DNA of 58,853 nucleotides from IMG/VR virus record IMGVR_UViG_3300017751_000017, positions 1 to 58,853 of that record. One strand, written 5' to 3'. This document shows, piece by piece, positions 33,233-42,295 of the stretch; position 1 is the first letter of the stretch, and each line of letters starts with the position of its first letter. The DNA is from a virus. The position numbers were made by a program, and so were the translations under genes. The notes under the pieces are model-generated. The model worked only from the letters and a program-made list of their open reading frames with translations. It was not told the DNA's origin and made no database searches.

Positions 33233-33661
33233 TTAATACTTTGGAGTTTCGATTATCTTTAACTTAATAAGTTCACCGATAAATTCTCTGTATTTCATTT
33301 TATTAGTTCCTTTAATAATAGTTTTATCGCCTTCTACGAATTCACTACCATCAAAGTAATATGAATTACCATTATTGGCTGCTATTGTTACAACATTACC
33401 CAACATAAAATCAGAAGGACATCTTCTAGCACCTGATAAATTTTTTACAACATCTTTTCCCCATGCAGATAAACCAGCTTGTTCACCTACTTGTCCATCA
33501 TATCTAATTGGATTTCCAGGTAATGCTCTTACAGCGTCACCTTCTGGTGTTCCTTCAACTGCATAAAAGTATGCAAGAATAGCGTTAGCTAATGCTTCGT
33601 CTCTGCCTTCCTTTAATGTTGCTTCGTTAAGAAACTCTTCAAATAATTTAATATGTCTCAT
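33233..33661 (-). CDS. Unknown protein with capsid-targeting-like N-terminus
   Basis: A 142-aa protein starting MRHIKLFEEFLNEA, closely parallel to the T4 internal-protein start MKTYQEFIAEA, with a predicted cut after LNE (Glu13). The remaining 129 residues look like a small globular domain (ANAILAYFYAVEG, then RYDGQVGEQAGLSAWGKDV, later NNGNSYYFDGSEF). No family is recognised. It lies inside the block of similar starts. Encapsidation is inferred. Confidence 0.7.
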   Translation of the reverse strand: MRHIKLFEEFLNEATLKEGRDEALANAILAYFYAVEGTPEGDAVRALPGNPIRYDGQVGEQAGLSAWGKDVVKNLSGARRCPSDFMLGNVVTIAANNGNSYYFDGSEFVEGDKTIIKGTNKMKYREFIGELIKLKIIETPKY

Positions 33662-33688
33662 CTCTATATTATTTGTTTATTGTATTAA

Positions 33689-35506
33689 TTACCAAGCGTA
33701 ATCGAATGTTTTAATTTTGTTAATTCTATCCTTAATAGATTTAGCGTATGTCTTAGCTTCTCTTTCGTACCATCTTTCACCTGAACCATATTTCTTTTCA
33801 GACTCTTCAGATCTTGCAACATAATCACAGTATCTTGAGTAATCGTCTAAAATAGATGACATGTGCGAAGAAGCATCTTTTAATTTTACAGTAGAACCTC
33901 TTTTGTTTTTACCAATATAGATTTCTCCGTATTCTGTTTTCTGTCCAGCTTTTAAACCGTCTTGAATTTGTTTAGCTAATTCATCAATTGCATCTGAAAC
34001 CATTTTATCTAACGGTAATGCAGCTGCTTTAGTAGCTAATATTTGTGTGTATCTGTTTTTGTTTTCTTGTTTGAAGTCTTTATCAGATTTGAATGCAATC
34101 GCACCAGCTTTAGCACTTGATCTTTCAGATCTTTTGTTTTCTGTAGAATATTTTTGTTGTAATAGATCTACGTTGATAACAACTGCTCTATCTGAAACTT
34201 CTGCAATTCTCTTTACATTATAAAGACCAGTTCCGCCCCATCCTTTATACTTCTTAGAAATACCAATAGTATCACTTGAATTATTAGGAGTAGTTTTTAA
34301 AGTTCTGTCTCTGTCTCTGCTGGAATATCTACTAGTCCATGTGTTTGTGTAAAATTCATTACCTCCACTTGCTACAGCTAATAAGTAACCTCCACCTGGG
34401 ATAACCTTGTTACTACCATATCCATCATTAGGTGCATATGGATTATCTTTCTCATTATCTGAGATATAGAAAACAATAGTGTTTGTTTGTTTTGCCTTGT
34501 ACGCTGTCATTGGATCAGTATCAATAAGATCTTCGTCTTGTACTTTATCTAAAGCAACTTTAGTTTTACCATAAAATGCTCCGGATAATGCTTTATCAAC
34601 TTTACCTCTAGTGCTTGTAAATAACTTAGAAAGTTTCATTGAACCAAAAGCTTCGTTTAAACTTTCTAAGAAACTTGAAAAAGATTCGTGTATGTGATCA
34701 GATTCTTCAGATTCTTTAATACCTAAGAAATCAGCAGCTGCTGCCTTTAATTCGTCATAAGTATATTTACCTGTTAGTGCGTCATCAAGAATTGTTCCTC
34801 CTTTTTTACCAATCGCGTATAATGATACATGATCAAATCCTAACCAAGGTCCAACGAATTCGTCTGTTGCTTTTAAACCTATATCAACAGATAATGTCCA
34901 TGATAAAGATCTTCTTCCTAGGAATTGGTCATTGTAACCTAACTTACCAGCTTTAATATAACCTGATGCATTTACTGCTTCTTCTATAGCTTCTTCTTCA
35001 GCTTCAGCTTCTTCTTTAATTAAAACTGGAAATGTTTTACCATTAAATTCGAACTCTTTTTTACCTTCGTCTTTTGCTTTTTTAGCCGCTGCTACAAATC
35101 CTCTACCTTCTTTTACTGGGTAAGTTTCACCATCAAATTCGAATTCTTTATCTCCGTTTTCTTTGGCCTTTCTTACAGCATCACCGAAAGCATTACCTTC
35201 TTCAAGATCTGCTTCAGAAATATTAATTGTTGTTAATACTCTTTGTCCAAACTTAGAAAGAGAAACACCTGCTTCAGAAACACTAAAGTATTTTGAGTTT
35301 CTTCTTAACCATCTTCCTGAATCATTTGACATTTCTTTTAAAATAGCATCAAATTCTTCTTGAGTTAACGTACCGTCAGCAATAGCTTCTAATATTTTGT
35401 TTCTAATTTTCGCGTGTGTTCCTGCAGTTTGTGCTGGATGGTTTTCAGTATATCTTCTCTTTAGAGTGATTTTACCTTCACCAATAAATTCTTCGAATTT
35501 TTTCAT
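33689..35506 (-). CDS. Large head-internal protein candidate with tandem repeats
   Basis: A 605-aa protein starting MKKFEEFIGE, a ten-residue peptide ending in I-G-E exactly like the T4 capsid-targeting sequence. Two 30-residue repeats follow near 105-131 and 135-161, each ending EFEF(D/N)GxT(Y/F)PV. Further candidate protease sites are LEE/G at 103 and LNE/A at 285; the latter lies in a second F-x-x-F-L-E-x-L-N-E segment. The C-terminal half (residues 286-605) is a folded region with GGGYLLAVASGG, AVVINVDLLQQKY and a long charged helix end. The enzymatic role is unknown. It may be processed into several pieces during head maturation. Confidence 0.7.
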   Translation of the reverse strand: MKKFEEFIGEGKITLKRRYTENHPAQTAGTHAKIRNKILEAIADGTLTQEEFDAILKEMSNDSGRWLRRNSKYFSVSEAGVSLSKFGQRVLTTINISEADLEEGNAFGDAVRKAKENGDKEFEFDGETYPVKEGRGFVAAAKKAKDEGKKEFEFNGKTFPVLIKEEAEAEEEAIEEAVNASGYIKAGKLGYNDQFLGRRSLSWTLSVDIGLKATDEFVGPWLGFDHVSLYAIGKKGGTILDDALTGKYTYDELKAAAADFLGIKESEESDHIHESFSSFLESLNEAFGSMKLSKLFTSTRGKVDKALSGAFYGKTKVALDKVQDEDLIDTDPMTAYKAKQTNTIVFYISDNEKDNPYAPNDGYGSNKVIPGGGYLLAVASGGNEFYTNTWTSRYSSRDRDRTLKTTPNNSSDTIGISKKYKGWGGTGLYNVKRIAEVSDRAVVINVDLLQQKYSTENKRSERSSAKAGAIAFKSDKDFKQENKNRYTQILATKAAALPLDKMVSDAIDELAKQIQDGLKAGQKTEYGEIYIGKNKRGSTVKLKDASSHMSSILDDYSRYCDYVARSEESEKKYGSGERWYEREAKTYAKSIKDRINKIKTFDYAW

Positions 35507-35543
35507 TTTTAATTTTCTATATTTTATATTCTTATACTATATA

Positions 35544-37388
35544 TTAGTCTTTCTTCACAAACTGTTCAAATGTCATGAATTTTGACTCTGCAACACCCAT
35601 AGAAACCTCTAATTTTGTTCTCAATTCAGTATACATGCTATGAATCGGCCTAGGTGTTAATTTTTTAAATGTCTTTTCATCACCGTCTAGCATTGCATTT
35701 CTAACTTGTGTTGCTGAAATGTTTTTACCAGATCTAGGGATTTCAAATAAACCAAAATCTTCTCTACAATTTAAAGATTCTCTGTATTCTGGTTTATCAA
35801 CTTGATACGAATATGTTTTAAGCCTATCAGTTCCTGTTCCCCAAAGTACTGGTTCGTAACCATCAGCTCTCATTGCGTTAAACATATAATCTATTGCCGC
35901 TCTATCTAAAATGTATACCTTTTCTATTGGGTATTTAGACTTTAATTTATTAAGCATTGCTAATTGAGTTTCTTCGTCATAAGGTCTTTTAAATGCATCT
36001 TCTTTTTTCTTAGTCTTTGATTTAATCAGTATTACAACAACAGGATGTCCGTTTTGTTTACTGATAGTATCTATTACTTTAGCATGACCTAGCGTAAACG
36101 GTTGAAATCTACCAACAAACATGTTAACTGGCTTTTTACCCTGGTCTGGATAATCTACAGTTAATCCTTCCATTATTGGACTTACATCACCGTTTAATTT
36201 TTGATTAATTAGATATTTTTTAAAATCCATTACATCTTTTTCGTTTGTTTTACCCATTATGATAGATTCTATCTCTTCGACTATTTCGTTAATCTGAGAC
36301 ATAAGATCTGAATTTATAATAGCAGTTTCTTTATTTCTCTTTTTTCTAAAAGAACCGAGAGCTATCTTAAAAAGCTCTGATAACACCTTGTTTTGTACTA
36401 ATGAGATTGTTTTCTCGTTAGAGATATATGTTGTATTAAGTTCGAAGTTTTCACCTTCTGCAAAATCTGCCGAATCAAAATCTGCACCTACATATTTAGT
36501 TGCGTGTTTTTCTACATAGGCATTAAATATAGATGACATTAATTCTACATATCTAAGATCTGCGTCTTCTTCCTTTAATTCTATATCTGATATATCGAAG
36601 CTTGTTAAAAATTCAACTAAATCTAGTATAGATATTTGATACATGTCAGATGGTTTTCTAGGTTCTGATTCAATTCTATCGAATCTTTCTAGTTTAAAAC
36701 TCTTAGGATTTCTATTCTCATAGAAGTTTACTACCAACGCATCGATATCTTTATCTAAATCCAGATTTAATGCTGATTTATTTCTACCGTTATCGAATAT
36801 ATTGTATATTAATCTTGTAAAAGATTCATTCTTAAATTTAGTTTTGAATTCTGATTCACCTAACGACAATAAAGATATTAGATCTTCTTTTTGATTTAAT
36901 GCTAATTGACCCTCAAACAAAACTGATATTTGTTGTACTTCTAGTTTCGATGCCCACTTCTCAAGAATTCTAGGGTCTCTAATAACTCTTTTAACTTTTG
37001 TAGGATCTGTTGCGTTAAGTACTTGTATGTGTGTTAATATTAAATTGTTTTTTGGTAATAAGTCATATTCTATGTCGATAGTTTTCTTATCTACCATATA
37101 ATCAAATCCAAATTTCCAATCTTTTGGCATTTCATTTAACGCTTCATCTGAAATAGTGTTAAAATGTTTAATGGCATTTTCATAATATTTAACGAGAGTT
37201 CTATCTACGCGATTCATTGCCGTTTTTGAACCACTCTTAAAGAATTCAAATTTACCAACCTCTTCTTTTCTTACGTGAAAACTTGATGCTTGCACTTTTT
37301 CTGTTACAACACATATGTTATTCAATAACTCATTAAAGTCATTGATATTAGTAGATTCAAAATATGTTTTTAGGTTTTGTAGTGCCAT
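35544..37388 (-). CDS. Fusion: nucleotidyltransferase-like domain plus NMN adenylyltransferase
   Basis: A 614-aa protein. Residues 420-600 form a NadM/NadR-type adenylyltransferase domain: MFVGRFQPFTLGHAKV (His435 of the HxGH-type motif), PYDEETQLAML, EPVLWGTGTDRL, and ISATQVRNAM. Such domains make NAD from NMN and ATP. Residues 35-160 (VGKFEFFKSGSKTAMNRVDR, WKFGFDYMVDKKTIDIEYD) look like part of a ligase-type or other nucleotide-transfer domain, but weakly. SPIMEG at 403-408 is a possible prohead-protease site just before the NadM-like domain, and the extreme C-terminus (FMTFEQFVKKD) looks like a misplaced targeting peptide. It precedes other packaged-protein candidates. Confidence 0.75.
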   Translation of the reverse strand: MALQNLKTYFESTNINDFNELLNNICVVTEKVQASSFHVRKEEVGKFEFFKSGSKTAMNRVDRTLVKYYENAIKHFNTISDEALNEMPKDWKFGFDYMVDKKTIDIEYDLLPKNNLILTHIQVLNATDPTKVKRVIRDPRILEKWASKLEVQQISVLFEGQLALNQKEDLISLLSLGESEFKTKFKNESFTRLIYNIFDNGRNKSALNLDLDKDIDALVVNFYENRNPKSFKLERFDRIESEPRKPSDMYQISILDLVEFLTSFDISDIELKEEDADLRYVELMSSIFNAYVEKHATKYVGADFDSADFAEGENFELNTTYISNEKTISLVQNKVLSELFKIALGSFRKKRNKETAIINSDLMSQINEIVEEIESIIMGKTNEKDVMDFKKYLINQKLNGDVSPIMEGLTVDYPDQGKKPVNMFVGRFQPFTLGHAKVIDTISKQNGHPVVVILIKSKTKKKEDAFKRPYDEETQLAMLNKLKSKYPIEKVYILDRAAIDYMFNAMRADGYEPVLWGTGTDRLKTYSYQVDKPEYRESLNCREDFGLFEIPRSGKNISATQVRNAMLDGDEKTFKKLTPRPIHSMYTELRTKLEVSMGVAESKFMTFEQFVKKD

Positions 37389-37400
37389 ATTATTTTTATT

Positions 37401-38672
37401 TTATCTGCCGTATTTGATGATTCCCATCAATTGATTGATTGCAGCAAAAGTGCCTGTTAATTTGTAAGTATGTCCTTTATATTTAAAAACTAAACCTTCA
37501 GTTGGTATAATAGACTCTATTCCACCAATTCTTTCTAATCTAGCAAGTTCAGCTTCTACTTTTTTAATTTGATCAATTCCACCTGATTTTTTAATCTTAG
37601 CAGCTTCAGTTCTAATTTGAGTATGTAGTCTTTGCATTTCTTTATCTGGCGATGCAGCTACAAAGTTACTTGCGTTTTTCAAAATTACTGATCCTAATTC
37701 TAAGAACAGATCTTCAAATGGTCTGATGTTTTCTTTATACTTCTTTTTAACATCTTCTTTATCAAACTTCTTAATTAGTGCAGCTTTGTCTTTACCAATA
37801 GCTTTGTCTAATGATCTTAAATTTAAAGTTTTCTTATCACCATATGCCCATCTTAATAATAAACCTTCTTTATGGTTTTGTTCTAGGTCGGGGAAATTTG
37901 TGTCTATGGTTTCTCTCCACCACATTTCGTGATATCTGGAAACTTCGTCAGCATCTGTTAGTTTATAACGATTCTTTAATGCTTCTACTTGTTTAATGAA
38001 TTTTGACTTGTTTGCTTCAAAGTCAACGTCTTTAGCAATCTTTAATACCTGCGGTGGAATTATAGTAAATGTGTTTTGGACATCTTTCTTTAATTCTTTT
38101 AAAGCACCTACTAATTCTGTTGCTAGGTTTTGAGTTCCTGTTTGATTACCTTCTCCGTCTGTTTCTACTATATTGTGAAATTGAATGACATCTCTATCAT
38201 AATATATCACATTAGGGTTTTTAGAGTAGATTAATTCCATGTTAACGAAATTTAATCCATTTGCAAACATTGATTGATCCTTAAGTTTTGGTAAAGCGTC
38301 AGCTAAATCTTTTGCTGCGAAAATATATGTTTCTTCTACTAATTTAGAAGCGTGACCAGTAAACATCTTAATAATACCGTTTAGGTCTATTGGATTTTTC
38401 ATTTGACCCTTATTTCTGGCAAACATTGTTTCGCCATCTTTAACAGTTGCAAATAAATTTTGACCATCTGTTTTTTCAGTAGGATCTTCTTCAAAATTAA
38501 GTTCTCCACTTAATCCAGATTCTATAAGCTTTTTAAAATCACCAAATGTCAATGACTTGTTATCAAACGGGTGTGACATGTGACCGGCTGCTCCACCTTC
38601 TAATATTAAATTAGATTCTTGTAAGTGAACCCTTTCGGTTATAAATGTACTAAAGTCTGTATATATTTTCAT
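37401..38672 (-). CDS. Polynucleotide-ligase-like nucleotidyltransferase, probably packaged
   Basis: A 423-aa protein. EKTDGQNLFAT at 66-76 matches ligase motif I (K-x-D-G, Lys67 the likely adenylated residue), followed by FARNKGQMKNP. TEGLVFKYKG and TYKLTG near the C-terminus match motifs IV and V. A long helical region (290-385) lies between. The start MKIYTDFSTFITE resembles a capsid-targeting peptide with cleavage after Glu13, and LILE/GGAAGHMSHPFD gives a second possible cut at Glu25 just before the domain. It may join or cap nucleic acid early after injection. The substrate is unknown; T4 DNA ligase (gp30) is not the closest pattern. Confidence 0.75.
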   Translation of the reverse strand: MKIYTDFSTFITERVHLQESNLILEGGAAGHMSHPFDNKSLTFGDFKKLIESGLSGELNFEEDPTEKTDGQNLFATVKDGETMFARNKGQMKNPIDLNGIIKMFTGHASKLVEETYIFAAKDLADALPKLKDQSMFANGLNFVNMELIYSKNPNVIYYDRDVIQFHNIVETDGEGNQTGTQNLATELVGALKELKKDVQNTFTIIPPQVLKIAKDVDFEANKSKFIKQVEALKNRYKLTDADEVSRYHEMWWRETIDTNFPDLEQNHKEGLLLRWAYGDKKTLNLRSLDKAIGKDKAALIKKFDKEDVKKKYKENIRPFEDLFLELGSVILKNASNFVAASPDKEMQRLHTQIRTEAAKIKKSGGIDQIKKVEAELARLERIGGIESIIPTEGLVFKYKGHTYKLTGTFAAINQLMGIIKYGR

Positions 38673-38685
38673 AGTAGTTGAAAGT

Positions 38686-38715
38686 AAAAACTAGAGAGTG
38701 TTATGCTCTCTAGTT
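38686..38715 (-). terminator. Hairpin terminator or attenuator between the 666-aa and ligase-like genes
   Basis: A perfect 10-bp stem (AACTAGAGAG / CTCTCTAGTT) with a 7-nt loop runs into five T on the minus strand. An AATATATAAAC box (38712-38722) precedes it, so the downstream gene may use its own start or partial read-through. Confidence 0.75.
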
Positions 38716-38727
38716 TATATATTGTTT

Positions 38728-40728
38728 TTACCCTAGTGATGATTTTAAGGCACCAACCATAGCACCATAATCTCCTGAGTTTTTAGAAATTAATCCATCT
38801 ACAACTTCACCTGCCTTATCTTCGTCAAAGTCATCTCCGAATGCTTTCTTTAATACTGAAAATGCATACTCTTTAAATTCTTCATCTGAAGTAACTTCTG
38901 CTTCTGTAACGATTGATTCTTTTATTATTTCTAATCCCCAGTAATTAGCCATATCATATTTTACTGGATAGATTGCTAAATCTCCTACGTTACCTTCAGT
39001 TGCTTCTATATTCTTAGTAAGGTAAAATTCTCCGGCCGCTTCTTCATATCCGTAATCAGCAGGATCAGCTTTCATCTCTTTTTTAAATGATTTTGCTATG
39101 TTTTTAAATTTACCTATTTCAATAACTTCTACTACATTGTCATTGTAATCTACACCTTTATCGCCTACTGTTAAATCTCCTTTAGCTTCATTTAAAGCTT
39201 TAACTTTAATCTTAAAAGTTTCATTAGATTCTTCAATATATTCTCCTAATTCTGGGTCACCCCAACCATCATCAGATGCTAACACTGATTGTAGATCTTC
39301 TCTTGAACCTGTTAATTCAACTTCTGGCCATCCACTCGGTCCGTTATTATCAATGATCTCCATTGTAACCTTATATTTCTTAAGTAATTTTTTTAATACT
39401 TTAGATCCAGGATCTGTTGCATCCATAACAACAGAAGCTTCTAATACACCTTCTGCATATTTAATGGCTTCAAACATTCTAAATTCAAAGTTGTCTTTTA
39501 CTTCACCTTCAAAGAAAGAGTTAAATCTATCTAGTAAATCTTGTCCCATTTTAGCAAAGCCACACTGCTCTAAGAATAATGCAGTTCCTTCTGCAATACC
39601 TTGACCTGACCATCCAGCTGCATTTGAAATTCTAGAATATTCTTGTTCTAATGCATCTTTAATTCTTGTTGATCCAATGTTTACTGACATTTTGCCTAAA
39701 CCATCAACTATTACTGGAATAGATCCTATATTACCTTTAATAGCACCTGCACATTTTTCTCTTTCTCTATGGAAATTAGCATCTTCCATTGAATCTAAGA
39801 ATAATTTTTTAATTGCACCTAATAAAGTTTTCTTATCGTTAGATGCGCCAATTGCATTTAATTTAGAGAATAAAATTTTATTGTATTGAGTTACTACTTT
39901 TTTAGCATCTCTCTTACCTTCTACTTTAATAGCTTCATTAACTACTGATTCATTGCACATTGAAAATAATTCTTGTGCAATCTTTTTTGCTTTAGAACCT
40001 TTATGTCCATAAGATTCAACTGTATCTAAAGCATCTTCCATTTCCATGCCGTGTAATTCTCCCATGTCTCCTCCTCTTTCATCTAAAAGATCCTGTAAGA
40101 TATTTTCAGCTTCTGATTCATTAACTACTGATTCAAATGCTGGTTTTAAATCTTTATCACCTGCATAGATATCTGCCATTAACCACTTTCCTGATTTTTC
40201 ATCAAAAAGGTAAATGAATTCTGCTCCGCCTTTATCACCTGCAGTTGAAATATATCTGCCAATGTTTTTAACGTTACCTTTCATATTATCAGATCCTCCG
40301 TAGTAGTTCATTCCACTTGGATCAGCTTCTAGGCCTGAATTATCTCCGTTTTTAAGAACCATGTTTAGTGGTGAACCACCTTTTAAATATGTTTTCTTAA
40401 TAAGTGGTAGCATGTTATCAGGATATGAATCATAATGTGTATACACAGACTCTATGTTACCTCTTTTGTCTATTTTACCAAATTGTCCTCTAGTTCCTTC
40501 TATGATTAAAAAGGATTCGTTCATTTCAACACCTCTTAATTTAGTAAAGAATTCAGATTTTTGTTCTTCTGATAATTCTTTTACAGATGTAACATTAAAT
40601 TCTGATAAGAGATCCTTAAACGTATTAGCTTCAGATTCTCTTTTTGCATTTTGTTCTTCTTGTAATTGAGCTTTATCGTTTTCAGTTTTTACCTTAGCAA
40701 ACTGCTCAAATGATTTTAGTTTTTCCAT
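38728..40728 (-). CDS. Large multi-segment head-internal protein candidate
   Basis: A 666-aa protein starting MEKLKSFEQFAKVKTE, with the F-x-x-F core of the targeting-type starts. Several segments end in hydrophobic-x-E before a small residue: FLIIE/G at 77, VNE/A at 265, and ALNE/A in the last quarter. Several lie at apparent domain borders, as if the protein were cut into parts. A central helical domain spans about 270-430, a beta-rich one (TMEIIDNN, WPEVELTG) about 440-500, and the acidic helical C-terminus contains FGDDFDEDKAGEVVDGL. No enzyme family is recognised. A GATATATAA box lies 34 nt before its ATG and opens the block. Confidence 0.7.
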   Translation of the reverse strand: MEKLKSFEQFAKVKTENDKAQLQEEQNAKRESEANTFKDLLSEFNVTSVKELSEEQKSEFFTKLRGVEMNESFLIIEGTRGQFGKIDKRGNIESVYTHYDSYPDNMLPLIKKTYLKGGSPLNMVLKNGDNSGLEADPSGMNYYGGSDNMKGNVKNIGRYISTAGDKGGAEFIYLFDEKSGKWLMADIYAGDKDLKPAFESVVNESEAENILQDLLDERGGDMGELHGMEMEDALDTVESYGHKGSKAKKIAQELFSMCNESVVNEAIKVEGKRDAKKVVTQYNKILFSKLNAIGASNDKKTLLGAIKKLFLDSMEDANFHREREKCAGAIKGNIGSIPVIVDGLGKMSVNIGSTRIKDALEQEYSRISNAAGWSGQGIAEGTALFLEQCGFAKMGQDLLDRFNSFFEGEVKDNFEFRMFEAIKYAEGVLEASVVMDATDPGSKVLKKLLKKYKVTMEIIDNNGPSGWPEVELTGSREDLQSVLASDDGWGDPELGEYIEESNETFKIKVKALNEAKGDLTVGDKGVDYNDNVVEVIEIGKFKNIAKSFKKEMKADPADYGYEEAAGEFYLTKNIEATEGNVGDLAIYPVKYDMANYWGLEIIKESIVTEAEVTSDEEFKEYAFSVLKKAFGDDFDEDKAGEVVDGLISKNSGDYGAMVGALKSSLG

Positions 40729-40761
40729 TATGATTATATTTGTTTCATTATGATTATTTTA

Positions 40762-40770
40762 TTATATATC
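40762..40770 (-). promoter_or_regulatory. Candidate late promoter box opening the packaged-protein block
   Basis: Minus-strand GATATATAA overlaps the uvsW stop codon and lies 34 nt before the ATG at 40728. It suggests the 40.7-32.7 kb genes are late, in contrast to the recombination genes before them. Confidence 0.5.
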
Positions 40771-42270
40771 TCCTTCAAACGACACATTTTTTATATCGTA
40801 TGCAAACTTCTGTTCTTTATATATGGCTTGTCTAGCTTTAGCATGCCTAATTAGATAATTATCCCAGTCTGGAGATGATAAATCATCTACAAAATCTATA
40901 ATATTTACACTGTCCTTTGAACTATGTTGCCTTAGTCCACGACCAATTGATTGTCTAATTACAACCTCTGATTTAAAAGATTCTGTGAAGAATATGTTAT
41001 GTATTCTTTTTATAGAAATTCCGGTTGAAAAGGTACCATATGAAGCAACAATTACTACATCTGCATTTTCTTCCATTTTCTTTTTATATTCTTCCCTGAT
41101 CGAAGTTTCAGTTCCGCCATCAACATAATATATTGTCTTATCACTCTCTTGCCTAAGCTTAGCGTATAGTTTTTTACCATGTTCGATCCTGTGGAAAAGA
41201 ACAAGACTGTTACCTCGTACTCTGGATATAATGTTCGAAATGAAATTAAGACGCCCTTCGGAATTAATAACATAGTTTTGCTCAAATTTGAATACATCTT
41301 TACTTTCATATCTGTTTTGTGACATTTCTCTAAATGCATCCTTTGTAGATTGAGGAGCATAATCCATTTTAATAACTTTAACCTTACATTTTGCAATGTG
41401 TCCTTCATTTTGTAGGAAATTTGCAGAAACCTCAGTGATCAAAGGACCAGTATATGCCATTAGTGTAAGTCTATCTATTGTACCTTCTTTTGGAATAGTA
41501 CCAGATAAACCATATCTGTATTTAGCGTTTACACACTTTTGTAATATTGTCTTAATTGAAGTAGATTTGGCCTTATGTGTCTCATCAATTATTACTGCAT
41601 CAAATTGTTCAAAATATTCTTTATTCTTTTTAACAAGAGATTGATATGTTCCAATTACTACATTTCTACCGGGTCTTATTTTTTGACCAGAATAAATTTG
41701 TTGTACTTTTATATCTACTGAGTTTCTATAATTATAATCTAAGAAATCTTCACTAGCTTGTACAACAAGAGAAACGTTAGGTACAATAAAAAGAATTCTC
41801 TCTGATTTCTTTTTTTCTAATTGATATGCTACTGTTAAAAATGATATTAATGTTTTACCTGCAGAGGTTGCAAGCTCTGATAAACATTTTCTGAATTTAA
41901 GGATATTAAATGCTGCTTCTATTTGATAGTCGCGGGGAGTTATTTCTGATTTCTCAAAAAACTTTAAGGCCCATTCTGTAAACTCTTCCTGGTTTATTTC
42001 AGTGTCAAATAGGACAGTTATACCATTTAATTTAAGTTCATATCCGTATTCTTTACATATTGACATGACTTCTCTCCATAGTCCAGATGGAATCCACTTA
42101 TCATCCTTTATGTAAGATATGTAACCGTCCCACAATCCTTTCTTAACTAATGGATTAAATCTCCACGATTCAATTCTCTTGTTAAGGGAGATATTAAGTT
42201 GTTCAAGCTCCATTTCAGTTGCATCATCAATACGAAGCAACTGTCTATTTTCTGTTAAACTAAGTTCCAC
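40762..42270 (-). CDS. uvsW: Recombination DNA-RNA helicase UvsW
   Basis: The 502-aa superfamily-2 helicase (T4 UvsW is 503 aa in the full form) remodels forks, unwinds R-loops and shifts replication from origins to recombination. The N-terminal 100 residues are the UvsW-specific DNA-binding domain. RDYQIEAA is the Q-like motif, ATSAGKT (134-140) is Walker A, IIDETHKAKS motif II, LSGTIPKE motif III, and VIRQSIGRGLRQ motif VI. It follows uvsY closely, as in T4. Confidence 0.95.
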   Translation of the reverse strand: MELSLTENRQLLRIDDATEMELEQLNISLNKRIESWRFNPLVKKGLWDGYISYIKDDKWIPSGLWREVMSICKEYGYELKLNGITVLFDTEINQEEFTEWALKFFEKSEITPRDYQIEAAFNILKFRKCLSELATSAGKTLISFLTVAYQLEKKKSERILFIVPNVSLVVQASEDFLDYNYRNSVDIKVQQIYSGQKIRPGRNVVIGTYQSLVKKNKEYFEQFDAVIIDETHKAKSTSIKTILQKCVNAKYRYGLSGTIPKEGTIDRLTLMAYTGPLITEVSANFLQNEGHIAKCKVKVIKMDYAPQSTKDAFREMSQNRYESKDVFKFEQNYVINSEGRLNFISNIISRVRGNSLVLFHRIEHGKKLYAKLRQESDKTIYYVDGGTETSIREEYKKKMEENADVVIVASYGTFSTGISIKRIHNIFFTESFKSEVVIRQSIGRGLRQHSSKDSVNIIDFVDDLSSPDWDNYLIRHAKARQAIYKEQKFAYDIKNVSFEGDI

Positions 42271-42295
42271 ATTTAATGGGACTTTTTATTTTTAG

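Noticed and set aside
41055-41408. 117-aa minus-strand frame inside uvsW
   Set aside because: It lies in another frame fully within the uvsW coding sequence; its protein is basic and low-complexity without domain features.
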